Shown here one piece after another: positions 1-12,500 of a stretch of DNA of 64,000 bases (its first letter is position 1; the number at the start of each line of letters is the position of its first letter). The translations under genes and the position numbers were made by a program. The notes below the pieces were generated by a model that saw nothing but the letters and a program-made list of their open reading frames with translations, made no database searches and had not been told where the DNA came from. This DNA is from Ampelocalamus luodianensis (taxonomy: Eukaryota > Streptophyta > Magnoliopsida > Poales > Poaceae). The DNA is taken from positions 8,251,001 through 8,315,000 of the forward strand of contig CM070629.1 in assembly GCA_036346255.1 (NCBI GenBank), given 5' to 3'.

Positions 1-132
1 CGGACTGGAACTAGTCATGTCAGAGCGAACGTCACAGACCACCTGCAACAACAAGGCTACTGGATGTACTAATGAACAGGGGCCGTGTTATTATTCTTTA
101 TTCAGACGACGATGTTTATGCACCGATTGGAT

Positions 133-233
133 GATATCTAGTTCTGAAATCGTTCATTAAATTATGATATCTAGTTCTGAAATCGTTCATTAAATTATGA
201 TATCTAGTTCTGAAATTGTTCATTAAATTAACA
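133..233. repeat. 35-bp direct tandem repeat, three copies
   Basis: Three consecutive copies of a unit beginning GATATCTAGTTCTGAAATCG start at about 133, 168 and 203. The third carries one substitution (ATCG to ATTG) and decays at its end. The array lies just beyond the 3' end of the isomerase gene on the minus strand, so it may fall in its 3' flank or UTR. No function is evident. Confidence 0.85.
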
Positions 234-395
234 CAGAAGGTAATCTAGTCTTCCTCTTCGGGGCACCTCACCAATCATCAGCTCGAAACGACACTTGCAA
301 GTTTGAACCCAGCAGCATACAAACTTCACTGGTAAGAGTAGCATGCAGCAGAACAGCAGTTTGCGAGATCACTGGAGCCACAGCACGGACGCCGG

Positions 396-3300
396 CTACT
401 TGAGCTTGTGGATGGTCTCCATGTCCACGGCCTCCTTAAGCGTGCCTTTCTCGACGTGGTCCCACCAGCCCATGAGGAAGTTGTCGACGACCAGCCTGAA
501 CCAGGGAGACAGCTTCACGCCGTCCTCGCCGGCGTCCGCCTTGCGGATGAGCTCCTTCAGATGCTCACGGCTCACGTACTTCACATCGGCTACTTCGTCC
601 GGATTCGGGAGCAGCTTCACGTCACGCACGATGAAAAGCAGGTAGTCAACTGGAAATGGTAAGAATGGGGAACGGATGTTAGCACTGGGTGGAGAATTTC
701 CTCTGCTTAGTGCCTACATTACTGGTGCAACATCTCCAACAATGAAGTGGGGATTATGACCAGGGATACAAAACCCGATACCAGTGGGATTCCCGGCCGG
801 CGGGTGGTACAGTAACCAGGGGGAAAAACTGAATAGAATTCGCTTGAGTTTAATTAAAAATCGACCGAAATTCAAAATTTGAATTTGCTAAACCGGAACA
901 AAACCAGCCGGGTTTGTATTTCCCAGACCCCACCGGTAAGCCCGGTTACCGCCGGTAACCGGCTGGTTTTTGATTCCCTGATTATGACACATCGATAGGC
1001 TTACAGAAACATGACTAGAATGTAGCAATGGTGACCCTTGAACAATAATCAAATACAAATAAACAGAAGGTGACGCTGTGACAACAACTTACGCTCGTGT
1101 TCGCCCCACTTTCCATCAGACGGGGCCTTGTAAAGCATCCGACCAAGAGGGGTGAACTGGTCAACTGGCACATCTTCAGCTGGGATGCCCAGCTCATCCA
1201 GGAGCTTCCTCTGAGCAGCATTTCGAACACCTGGAGAACGAGAAGTTACTAACGGTAAGTGAAATAGAGTAAGAAACGGAAGAAATGTTGACTTTCCTAG
1301 TTTTTTTTTTTGGCACATACCAAGGAAGTTCTCCTGTATAAGCTCAGACTCACGGTACAGAGGATGGCTGCAGCAGGTGTTGGTCCAAACTAAAGGAAAT
1401 GTAACCTTTGTTGCAGATCTTTGCTGCAAGAGTACAAAGCTACTTAGCAGAAAAAATAATAATTGAAGAATAATAAGACAGTGAAAAACACCTAATGGAA
1501 AGTAACTTCAATCAAGCAACTGTCATTGTCAACAAAAGGATATTTTGAAAAACTTGCTAAAACAGATAAGTAAGTTTCAAATAGCACGTAAAAAGAGCTA
1601 ATGGGAGGATGCTACGCAGATTTTGATCCATATTTCAATTGGAACTGTTTAATAGGCCCTATCAACTTCAATTAGGCAACTGTTAAGGTCGTACAGCTAT
1701 AAGCAACGAGAGTATGCTAAACATATTTGATACGTATTTCAATCCTCTTCATGCTGTTCAATGTGAAGCGCAATATCTACCTGATATTCTGAAAATCAGA
1801 CAAGACAAACTGACAAAGTTATAGTGACTATTGATTATGTACAGAAGTGGCAGAAAAAAAATGCTCCTGCCATGTTTTGTTTGCTTTCTAACTTTACAGA
1901 TAACCCTAATTTTTCCCAGTCTTACTTCAGTGAAGTACAAATTAGACGTTAGCAGCTCTGTTAGCTCAAAAGTTTCTATCTAAGACACTGAATGTGGACC
2001 ATGATAATTTTGCGAGCTCTAAAGTCAAGGACCAGCCCCTTAACTCACACTACTAAATATATTTTTTATCTCAGGCAGCAAGTCTACTAACGTAATGTGT
2101 AACTACAATTCTATATAATCTACAAGGAGTCACAGCTTCTAATGCAACTTCAGAGCTATGTATCATAAATACCAAGACAGAAACGACATCTACAAGTTTC
2201 AAAACATCGTGCCTACGTGACCTAACTCACATTGGCCACCGAAGCAATGTTTGTTTATTTCCATGGTAACTCAAGGCAATAACCTAACTTTGAGCCGGAG
2301 ATATTGTGTTACTAGCTGCCAGAGTAATTTGGTACTTCAGAAAACATGTTCTCTTATGAGGTTTCAAGAACAGGATAGAACCCCATCACTAGAGGTCTAC
2401 AACCATTGCCAGGTGGAATATGTACAACAAAATGGAAAAAATAATAAGTGCCAAATCAATAATTTTTCCAAACCTGAAGTAGCAGCTCATATTTTGAGTT
2501 GAAAAGGAATACACTGAAAGCCCTGTGGAGCAGGTTCTCAGATTCGATCTTTTCCATCAGATGGCCTACATCCATATAAATGACAGGTCATATATCAGTA
2601 ACTGATCCAAAGCAACATCGACAGGGCAGAGAATTTAACTAGATATGCATATAAGAACAGAATTGAACTCACAGTTGTATTTTGATTCATGGCCAACAAC
2701 ATTGTCCTGCTCATCCACCAAAATGCATCTGTGAAATAACCAAGCCAAGCATAGTAGACAAAAATGTTAGTGAATTGACTTGAATATCTCCGAACAAGCA
2801 TTTTTTTTTAGAGAAACTCATGTTTACAAGATTCCAAATTTTTAAAGGATTGCATATTTACATCAAAACAATGGAGTAATGAGCAACTTGTCATGGACAT
2901 GGGCCTAGGGGCCATGCTCTTCAAGGATCCATACCGATGTCGTAGCCTGTCGTCGACATGGCGCTACCAAGGACTGCAACGGTGCAACCTTGGTCGCCAC
3001 CATAGCTCAAGGAAGAGCTGTCACGAAGGGAGGGTGAAGTTGTCATGGGCATGGGCCCAGGGGAAGCCACGACTATGCAAGGAAGTGTATGCATGCATAT
3101 CTTTATATTAGGAATAGTTAGATGCATATCTTTATATTAGGAATAGTTAGATGCATATCTTCATATTAGGAATGATTAGATGCATATCGTCATATTTAGA
3201 AAGTATGAATATTACCTTATTTTTTGTTGATTGGTTGCATTAGATATGATAGTTTCCATATTGTTAGGGGCTAACCTCATCTATATAAAGAGATGAGCTG

Positions 3301-6174
3301 CACCATTCATAGAAGCAAGAATAAACAGAAGTTACTTAGTCTATCTTCTTCCTGCCCTTGTGGTGTGGCTGCCAGTCATGGCGCTATCGCGCCCCTTGGG
3401 TCCAGTGAAACCTCAGGCCTAAGGGCCCTTACTCCAACCATGCACATTACATTTGGTATCAGAGCCAACCACCACGGCCTCTACTGCCGAGTTATCCGTG
3501 TCGGCGCTGGTTTCGCCGTTGCCATCCCCACAGGCATCGCCACCGGAGCCAGCCTTGGCGCTACCGCAATCTGCTATGGCAGGCCCTTAGCAAGCGCGAC
3601 ACTCCCACCATCCTCAATGTCCGCGTCGCCGCAAGTTCCATCGCTGCCATCCCAATGGGCGATGCCATTGGAGCCGGTCATGGTGCTACGAAGCGTATTG
3701 TTGCAGTCGTCCTCTGTGTCGACGCCACCATTGGTTCCATCGTTGCCATCCCCACAGGCGACGCCACCAAAGTCAGCCTTGGCGCTGTCATGGCCTCCAC
3801 CTGCACCACAACTCGAGGACGAGCTGTCGCGAAAAGAGGATGAAGTTGTCATGGGCATGGGCCCAGGTGGAGCCATGGCCATGCAAGGAGGCACATGCAT
3901 GCATATCTTTATATTAGAAATAGTTAGATGCATATCTTCATATTAAGAATGATTAGATGCATATCATCATATTTAGAAAGTATGGATATCATCTTATCTT
4001 TAGTTAATTGGTTGCATTAGATATGATAGTTTCCATACTGTTAGGGGCTAACCTCATCTATATAAAGAGAGAGCCACACCATTCATAGAAAACAAGAATA
4101 AGCAGAAGTTACTTCGTCTATCTTCTTCCTTGCCCTTGTGGTGCGGCTGCCAATCATGGCGCCGCCACTCCCCTTGGGTCGAGGGACACCTCGATCAGGC
4201 CTATGGTCCCTTACCCCAACCACGCACATTACACGACTAGACTTTTATTTTGGTTCTTTCTTTTTAACAAATAGTATGAGTAAGTTACTTTTTTACTATT
4301 AATGCAAAAGTGCTATTAGAGATTACTGAAGACAATATATACATGTGTTTAACAATAACATAATATAGGCTAGTCTCCATGAAAAATTGAAAATAATACA
4401 AGGAATACTTGAAGTAAAAGCCTCATTTTTAGAACCGTAGATGGAAAATTTTCTTTTGATGCAACAGCATAATTGTTGCATAATTATTAACTAAATGCAA
4501 GCCTTGTGTTGGGTTCTTCCACATGCTTAAATGCACAAATAAACTTGCAAGTTGCAAACTCAAAGTCCTTCATTATTTGCACCGTCTATAAGGAGATGTA
4601 ACCTGTACGCAATATTGTTTTAACTTTTAACTTTTGAGTTAAATTGAAGTGGTCAGCTTTGATCTTTTGCCACATTCTATACTCTAATGCATCATAAACA
4701 TAACGAGGTTGCACGCCAAAATTCACCTAATTTATCTTGGATCACCGAGGAAACCCCATATGTTTTTTATTTATTTTGGGTCACCGAGGAAATCCCGGTC
4801 CAGCGAATTAAACTTTCAGTCCTTCTCCGCATTTGAAGTTCAAATGCGAATGAGGTTGAAACAATTCTTCCAATTTGACAAAAGGTTGGTGATCAGATAG
4901 AGGCATGAATAAACAAGCTTTGCAGACCAAACACAAATCCTACTTAAACATGTCTTTTGGCATAAATCCAACCAAAATATTTAGGATTATTGAGTACTAC
5001 ATTGGCTTGTTAGAAGAAAGGCTATGTGGTTCATGCCTTACCATTGTCATCGCCTTAAAAAATTGGGAATAGCTAAACAAGACATGCTCGTTTCATCTTC
5101 TCCCCTTCTATTTATCAACATGCCCAAGAGGCTCATGAGCATGACACTACTGTTCTGGTGGTGGGGGAGAAGAATAGTGAAATCTAGTTCGGAACCCTCG
5201 GGGCTGCTATATCGAGCCTTCGACAGCCAATATTGTGGCACAGGAGAAGTTCCAAACTTGTCACTATATATTCCGATGGTCTAGATTTCTCCTTTGCTCT
5301 GATCTCGAACATAGGATCCTGATCAACCAGCAACAAAAGGTGTGCCATTCATGCCATGCTTTACACGTGCCAGAGGAATACGCGCAGAACCTTCAATAAC
5401 CATTCGGTAACATAACTATACGGAGCAAGCCCGTAAATAACTATTACGGAAAGGCTCTACATAAAAACTTCTATAGAAGCATATCCACAGCCTTAATAAC
5501 CCCTCACATCCAAATTTATCTTTGATCCGCGCTCACCAACTCTTAATCTGCGCCTTCCAATCATATTTTGTTCTACAGTTTTTTAGAAAATATAAATATA
5601 ATTAGTACGTGTAGCATTGCTCTAGCAATAAAAAAGCACCCACCATCTAGGACTTTACTTATACATCACCACCCAAAATTTAGACAATGTTATAAACCAC
5701 CATTTCAGATCACATTTTGCACATCCAAAATTTAGAAAATTTTTACAATGAACTTAGTTGCCGAGTTCTCAACTAAAACAACAAGATAGCTGACAACCAG
5801 AGAGTCCTAAAAGTGGAAGAAAAAGGCTGCTTGGTTGTTTCTTCGCCCTTGCTATTTTATACTATTTTCAGGCCAACCACGGCCTATAGACTACAGTGCA
5901 CTCGCATGGCATGCCCAGAAATGCCCGGAATTTTGGTGCAGATCCAATGGAGCAACCACGCAAACCCTTAAAGCCTAAACCCCTGACGTGAAACCGACCG
6001 AACAAACCCAGATGCGCGCGTCTCATCACAACACCGGCAAAGAAAAAAAAAGCAGATCGCTAGTCGCTGGAACAGAGGGGGGCGGAGGAGTGGGATGCGG
6101 GGCGCTCACTCGTCCTCGAACATGAGGCGCTTCTGGACGGCGTCCATCCCGGCGTCGTCCCCCGCACCGGCCAT
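396..6174 (-). CDS. IDI: Isopentenyl-diphosphate delta-isomerase (type I), six exons
   Basis: Interconverts isopentenyl and dimethylallyl diphosphate, the C5 units of isoprenoid synthesis. Coding exons on the minus strand, 5' to 3': 6174-6110, 2728-2673, 2565-2474, 1423-1321, 1230-1093, 649-396. All introns are GT-AG, the phases agree, and the sum is 708 nt, giving 235 residues. The ATG at 6174 opens MAGAGDDAGMDAVQKRLMFE, the usual start of the short plant form without a transit peptide. The type I signature TNTCCSHPL lies near residues 85-93; the catalytic Cys should be the second of the pair (about 89). The second catalytic acid lies in WGEHELDY (about 147-154). The protein ends in HKLK, so a C-terminal HKL peroxisomal tripeptide, reported for some plant enzymes, is not terminal here. 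Intron 1 is about 3.4 kb and holds a TRIM-like element; the intron between the last two exons holds a hAT MITE. Cytosolic or peroxisomal location is inferred, and a longer plastid isoform from an upstream start is not visible. Confidence 0.93.
761..980. mobile_element. Non-autonomous hAT MITE, 220 bp
   Basis: The element begins CAGGGATACAAAACCCG and ends CTGGTTTTTGATTCCCTG, an imperfect terminal inverted repeat. It is flanked by a perfect 8-bp duplication ATTATGAC (753-760 and 981-988), as expected for the hAT superfamily. It lies within the intron between the last two exons of the isomerase gene and has no coding capacity. Confidence 0.9.
3041..3451 (+). repeat. 5' LTR of the TRIM-like element
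   Basis: TG...CA bounded. It carries three short repeats of ATGCATATCTTTATATTAGG near 3090-3190 and a TATATAAAGAGA promoter-like motif near 3283. The PBS begins two bases after its end. Confidence 0.75.
3454..3465 (+). other. Primer-binding site (tRNA-iMet type)
   Basis: TGGTATCAGAGC, the standard plant retrotransposon primer-binding sequence, directly downstream of the 5' LTR. The PBS motif is seen in the sequence; the priming role is known for the class. Confidence 0.8.
3847..4233 (+). repeat. 3' LTR of the TRIM-like element
   Basis: Same start and end motifs and the same TATATAAAGAGA motif as the 5' LTR. It is slightly shorter, having one fewer of the internal 30-bp repeats. Confidence 0.75.
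4234..6109. other. Remainder of IDI intron 1
   Basis: AT-rich intron sequence without a convincing open reading frame. A short near-repeat (TCACCGAGGAAA) occurs at about 4742 and 4783. No further element with clear termini was found. Confidence 0.6.
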
Positions 6175-6330
6175 GCCTCGCGAGCAGCGGAGGTAAGGGA
6201 TCGGGACGAGGCGGCGCGGCGCGACGAGACGCGGAGGCGAAGGAATGCTTTGCGACTGTGGAGATGGGGGGTGTTGTGTGTACTGTGGAGGCGAGGGGAG
6301 GAGAGGTGAGGTGGGGGATAAATATTGAGA
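6175..6330 (-). promoter_or_regulatory. IDI 5'UTR and putative core promoter
   Basis: GC-rich leader upstream of the ATG. The only TATA-like sequence is TATTTAT on the minus strand (6318-6324), about 145 bp upstream of the start codon. The assignment is inferred from position; no start site can be seen. Confidence 0.35.
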
Positions 6331-7666
6331 GGGAGGGGGGCGGACGGCGTGGTGGGCCCCCCGTGTCGGCGAATCTGTGTTCGCGGGCGGAGATTCCCTC
6401 CGGGTCTGCCACGTGGACGGCTTTTTTTTTTCTTGATGGTAGACTGCTGCGAGGCTCCGGCGTGTGTACCTAGTGAGGACAATGTTTCCCCCTTCGGTCG
6501 CTGAGTGGTGGGCCCATGGTGTGCGTTTATGTCCAGCTCGTGTTCTTTGCTCTCGAGGTCAGAATCACATGGTTGGCGCGAGCGATCTGGTGTTAGATCA
6601 AATCCATTCAAGTGGGAGGAACATGTGATGATGAGTTATCACACTAAATAAATTAAGAGTGATCATGAAAAAAAGCGTGTGACATACCGAAGCTATCTTT
6701 CTTCAATACTTTGCCACACCACCTACTTTCTTTCCTTGACCATAGTTATCGTTGCGTCGCCACGGTCCATGTCCCTTTCAGGCTTCAACAACATTGTCAT
6801 TGGAGCTATTGTGTCCCATCACCAACTTCCAAGTTTTGAAAATTACCATCATCATCATTGTTTTCCTATCCACAGCCTATTGGCAAACTTTTAGCCAGTG
6901 ACGTCATTCCCACGGTTATAGCTCGATGAATCTAGAATGGTTTGTACAATCTTGTGTCATCTAGGACTACCATCTAATGTTACCATACCGTACCTGTTTT
7001 CCTATTCTCAGTGGATAACTTGAATCTTGGATTTTTTTTTGAAAACTGGTGAACCTCGGAGGGCTACCGCCACCTTACGCCCGTTTAAGGTAAACGTACG
7101 GACTTTTCGGTGCTGAATCTATAACAAATAGGTAAACATATTGTAATATCAAATTATCAACACATCTGCATATCAAAAGATTTTTCAAACCTCCTAGTAG
7201 AATACAGAAACATCTAGAGCTCTTTCCATCTGTGCCCCCCCGTTGGAGTGATATTTCGTGGTGTTGGTTAAGGGTGCACCGTGCACGAGCCGGATGAAGC
7301 AGCGAACCAGCGCTGACACGGAAGAGTGACCGGTTGCTAGTTGGGGAGATTTCAGATTTGTCGTCTCCATCTCATTGTCACGTTCCCAATGGGAACGAAT
7401 AACGCGCGGGGACAGCCGGCCGAGACAAGCAGTCGCCAACGGCTCATTTATTAGCCGTGCAAGTGCAAAGCTGAGCCGCTGAGGTACATCGCTATCCAAA
7501 AATTCGCAGCCACCCATGGGAGATTGCAACCGAGAGGCGGATGGGGGAACGAGAGTAAACGGCTCCTCCCCGCGGCCCCCATATCTTACGGAGAAGTATC
7601 TAGTGCAAGGAGAGGTGATTAAATGGGCTGAAACGGCGTGACCCGGGTCCATATAGGCGCGGTCAA
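6331..7666. other. Intergenic, no gene recognised
   Basis: Upstream flank of IDI followed by mixed-composition sequence. Open frames here, including a 171-codon minus-strand frame at 7194-7709, have no recognisable domain, and that one runs into the adjacent MITE. Confidence 0.5.
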
Positions 7667-7669
7667 TTA

Positions 7670-7952
7670 GGACATCTCTAATAGTTAGAGATAATCTTAT
7701 CTCTAACATATATTACATTATTTTTAGAGACAACGCTCCAATGTAAACTTCTAGTGACACTCTCCAACACTTATATTTTATAATTTTTCTTTAAAACGGG
7801 CTTACATGTCAACTAAATTAATGTATCATGTATTGTTTCAGCGCATCGTCTTCGAGACTATTCTTTCTCTCTCTCCTCTCTCTCATCCACGTAGGATTTT
7901 GTTGACGTTGCATAGCTAAGAGACAACAATAAATACACTATTAGAGATGCCC
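7670..7952. mobile_element. Tourist-like (PIF/Harbinger) MITE, 283 bp
   Basis: The left end GGACATCTCTAATAG matches the inverted right end CTATTAGAGATGCCC at 13 of 15 positions. Both sides are flanked by the trinucleotide TTA (7667-7669 and 7953-7955), the Tourist/Harbinger target duplication. Noncoding. Confidence 0.85.
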
Positions 7953-7955
7953 TTA

Positions 7956-9540
7956 GGTGTGGGTCTTTTTGCCCGTTACTTGGTTCATGCCGTGCGCGTC
8001 TACCCGTAGTCAGCACCGTCCAACACATCAAAATTGAAGATATTTTAGGATTATTAAAAATGTGAAAAAATTAAAAATTTATGTTCCGATGAAAATTATG
8101 AACGGAGGAAAATAGAAAGAAAAATAAATTAGCGTGGGCCAAAAACTAGCTGGTCCGGCCCACCTTTCTTTTCTTTTCCTTTTTCTTTCTCTTTCTTTTT
8201 TCCTTTTTCCTCCCTTTCTTCTTTCTTTTCCTTTCTTTTCTCCTTTTCCTCCTAGGTCTACCCGCCGCACCCCTGGTTCCCTCTTCTTCCTCCCCCCGCT
8301 CCCTCCACCCAATCACCATCCCTGGCGCCATACTGCATCCCTCCCCTCCCCATTGTACCTACCTGCCCCCATCACCATCTTCGTCACTGCAATCGTGTCA
8401 CTACTCACATCTGCGCCATTGTTCCCACGTCACTAGCGCCACGCCGCGCGCCTACTCCCATCTCCTCGCCCGTGTCCATGCCCCAACGACCCGCTCTCCT
8501 ACGTGTCATGTCAATGCCTGTTGACCCGCGCCTGCCCCCAACGCCGTCACCGCACTCGGCTCGCGTCGTAGCGCACAGCTCCGATGACAATCTCGCCCAG
8601 TGTCACACCCTACTTAAGCTGTGTCCCAGCCTCCTTCCTCCTTTCCCTCCTCACCATCTTCTTCCTCCCACGAGCGTCGTTGTCTTCTCGCTTTCGTCCG
8701 CTGCGCCTTGCCAAGCGGCGGTGCCACTTCAATCGCCCCCGCCGTGCACATCACCACCACCTCGATGCCCTCAACCTCCTCGGCTCGCTCACCTCCCCTC
8801 CTGTGTCGCGTATTGCTCGGAATGGCCATGCCGTTGACATCTTCCCCAAAGCCGTCCACCGCCCCGCTTGCTGTTACTACCGCCCATCGGGTGAGCCACT
8901 TCCATTTTTGTTCATGTCAAAACATGTTCCAACTTCCATTCCTCAAAACCCCTCAATCAATTTTAGGGTCACGCAAAGGAGAGTGTTGTGCCCTCTTCTT
9001 CCTCGATTCTAGCCATGCGCCGCCGCCACCGCCACTGCTACCATCGCCCCGGTGAGTGTTTCTCCGATTCCTCCCCACTGAGAGTCCTCGCACCACCCAC
9101 AACCCACTTCCGCTCTCTCTCCCCGTAGTGCTGCCCACGGCAAGCCGCCTGCGCCGCCTCAGGCTCATGCCGTCAACCGGTCTCGACCACTCCCCGCCCC
9201 CACCAACCAGTTCGGTGGACTCCCCTTGTCCCCTTGAAGCTCATGCTCGCCTCCTTCTTCCCCTCCAGCGTCGTCGCGCCCGCCTCCTCTTTGCACCCGA
9301 TTGCCGGCCGCCGTTGCCATTCCGTCCTAGCGCATGCCCGGCCGCAACGCCACCACCCATGGTTTCTCCTTGGCCTCCCCATTCCATTTTGCCCGCCATC
9401 GGCCGCCGCCATCGCCTCCCTCGCTGGCGCCACCCTCACCACCTTGCCCCGATAGCATCTCTTGTTTCCACCTCCTCTATTCTCTGTGTTGGAGTGACTG
9501 ACAGTGGGTCCCATATGGGTTAAGTAGTAGTTAAGCACAT
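7956..9540. other. Intergenic GC-rich block with pyrimidine tract
   Basis: Low-complexity C-rich sequence on the plus strand yields many overlapping open frames in several phases, none with a recognisable domain. I read these as composition artefacts. A T/C-only tract sits at its start. Confidence 0.45.
8161..8252 (+). repeat. Polypyrimidine tract (CTTT-rich)
   Basis: About 90 bp almost free of purines on the plus strand, made of TTTTC and CTTTCTTT variants. Such tracts can form triplex DNA; here it is only a composition observation. Confidence 0.8.
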
Positions 9541-12500
9541 GATTAGTTAAGTGGTTAGTTCATGATGGTTAGCTTCAGCGTGTTATTCGGTCATAGGCCC
9601 AATGGTATTTTAGTTAAGATATAACTAGTTATATAATATCCAAATGACAATACGAGTTACATGCCATCAATGATTATCTAGGGTAATTAGGTTATTAGTG
9701 TTTCATTGAGCATGGCCCCACTAACTAAATTGTTAATTTAAATTAGCAGAATGTTAATCATTAATGGAGGTTGCAATTAGCAATTAGACTTTAATTAAGA
9801 TGAATAGTAATTAAACTAAGATAATTAATTTAAACAATTGGATATTAATTGTCATTAGTTTAAAAGAGCAAGATCAATTATAAACCATATTAAAGTACAA
9901 TTATCCAAATAACCAGTAGGCCATTATTGGGATAACAATAATAGTAACAATAACATTAATAGTGATAATATAGTTATGATTGAAATAATACTAATAATAA
10001 AACAATAATCATAATGAATTAGTGGAATAAGATGAGTTGAAGATGAATTCATGATCGTACAAACTGTGCTATTTAGGTTAACTACTTTAGGATACTAATT
10101 AAAATGAGTAGTTCACTACTAACCACAAAGAAATCATCAGTAGGTAGCTTAAGAAGTGATAACTCAACAAGGGAAACCGATAAAATGTAATAGTATACCT
10201 AGGTATGCAAGACCGCGTTACTAACTATGATAAGATCAAATCAACTCAAGGATACAACTCAGACACTTAGAAACCACTGTTTAAATCGGAAGGATGGTAT
10301 CTAGTTGATACTTATAGCTTCTACCAAACTCATGGAACTTCCTTGATAAATATACATTGATAAGAAAAGCATTGAACAAACTACGTCTCATGTGTTAGTT
10401 ATGATCATATCCATCATATGTGGCCCATCGCCATCATACACAAGTCCTAGTTAAAGCTCATGGAGTTTTCTTGATAAATAGAAAATAATAATAAAAGTCA
10501 TTAAGTAAACTAAACCCCACGTATCGGTGAGACTTATGTCTACCCTATACAAATCCCTAAACCTATGCATAGGTCTCACTTGACTATCATGGAACTTACT
10601 CGATAAATAGGAATAATAACAAAAAAATCAATAGATCAGCTAGGTGTCGTGTGGTGGATAGCGATAAGATGTCCTCACGTGGGTGGTAATAGTTCAACCA
10701 TCAATCAACATCCTATAGATTCCAGCCATCACCCCTCGCTATTTGCTCCCGGTAGAAGTACAACTCGTGACTCGAATGTGGATAAGAGAATCCTACCTAG
10801 CAAGGTGATCTCTCCCATCTAGGTGGCTAATGAGGAATTTTCCTATGAGTATTCTCTCCCTCCTGTTGGAGTCATAACTCCTGCACCAATGGACTTTTCG
10901 AGAGCCCGATCCTCTCGCCCTAACTTCGGATCAAACAGTTACCTGACCCTAAGTCTAATTAGCAACTCAAAACCCCACTGCTAGACCAAACGAATGAAGT
11001 TTGGATTTATCTACTTTGCCCTGAAGTATTTCCTTTATTTCAAATATCTCTGGATGTACTTCATTCCGTCTGAAGTATTTCCTTCATCAACTACCTTTGG
11101 GTATACTTAGTCTAAAGTATTCCCTTCATCAACTCCACTTGATTATATTTGATTTCATCCGGGATACTTCTTTCTTTCAAGATACCAATAAATATATTTA
11201 GTTTCGTTTGAAGTATCTCCTGCTTCAAACACTCTTAGGCTATTGACTTTCATTTGAAGTGTTTTCTTGTGTTTCAAGTGTATTTGGATTTATTAGATTT
11301 CATTTGGTTTCTTTCAGATGTTCTCGGGTTCAATCGTATTTTGAGTAATTAGAATCAGAAGCCATGGCGGAGCAATAGTTCAAGCAAGAGAAATAACATG
11401 ACCAAGGTTATCAGAATATTGAGTAAGGCGAGTCAACACTTTGATCATGTTGCACCTACTTTTGAATGCAAATTATATTGATTTAAATTATAAAATTGCA
11501 TTGCTATGATTTATACAATTATGTTAACTATCTTGTAGTTAATACCTTAATGATAATTGAGTATAACCTTCCTATCATTGAACTTGGACACTATCATTTG
11601 TCACCCTAGTAATAATAGTATACATGACTAGTTACTAAGTCTGTATCTAAGTGTCATGCTTAGCCTTGTTTAGATACATTGACTTGTGGCCATTAAATTA
11701 TCCAGACAACTTTCAAAACTCAAAACTGGATTTGGGCAGTTGAGGCTAGAGCCTAGCTGGTATATTGAACTAGAAAAGAATTTCATAACAAAAGAAAACA
11801 AAAAACAGATTTTGACTTGGGCAGCTAGAAAGTGTGGCGGGTGCAAATAAAAGCACGACAGAGTGGATATGGGAAGTACCACCCAAGTCAATTAAGAACC
11901 GAGTTCTGGTAATAGCCTTCTTGTATAAAAACAGTGCAACCACAAGTCTATAATGAGTACGACCTAGCTGATTAATTTGTTCGCCTCAATGTTGCTTCAT
12001 CATATTGCTCATGTGGCATGCATTATAGTCTCAGTTGACAGCCACTCCGGGTGCCACGGCTATAACGCATTAGGAAACCACTACGACGCAAAAGGGGGCT
12101 ATAGAGGGTGGCATGCACTATGGTCTTAGTTGACAGCCACCTAGAGGATTGGAGTCCAAAGGGTGGTGCGACTATAGTGCATTAGGAAACCACCTTTGGT
12201 AGTGAAACCTAGCGGATGGGGTTGCGTTGGGTAGGGCATTGTAAAGGCTTTATGATGATTATCTTAGTCTCACACCTACGGTTGCGTGTTGACAATATAA
12301 GACGATTGTCTCTTATGAGCAAAGTGTGCGACCTCTACAGAGTGTAAACTATCCGGATAGTCATACTCACGGTCATGTGTGGTGCTGAGAACTTACTAAG
12401 AAGTAGCTTTTATTTTTTATAAAACAATTTATAGGTGGAATGAAAAGTTGGGTGAGAGCCCAAGGATTTTATTTGACTTGGTGAGAGCCAATGGGAAGTG

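Larger units (their letters stand above)
2889..4233 (+). mobile_element. TRIM-like miniature LTR retrotransposon in IDI intron 1
   Basis: Two direct repeats, 3041-3451 and 3847-4233, each begin TGTCATGGGCATGGGCCCAG and end in CATTACA. The first is followed by a primer-binding site, TGGTATCAGAGC at 3454-3465, complementary to the 3' end of initiator tRNA-Met. A purine-rich tract (GAAAAGAGGATGAAG, about 3832-3846) precedes the second. The internal part is only about 395 bp and has no gag or pol, which fits a terminal-repeat retrotransposon in miniature. At 2889-3040 an extra LTR-start fragment is joined to a copy of the internal 3' end, so the arrangement is partial LTR, internal end, LTR, internal, LTR. 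It lies antisense to the host gene. Confidence 0.8.

Noticed and set aside
3293..3946. 217-codon frame spanning the TRIM-like element
   Set aside because: It crosses LTR, PBS and internal region; the translation is repeat-derived and has no gag motif.
7194..7709. 171-codon minus-strand open frame
   Set aside because: No recognisable domain, and its 5' end lies inside the Tourist-like MITE.
8134..9523. Many overlapping plus- and minus-strand frames
   Set aside because: Low-complexity CT/GC-rich sequence keeps several phases open at once; no domain, no splice logic.
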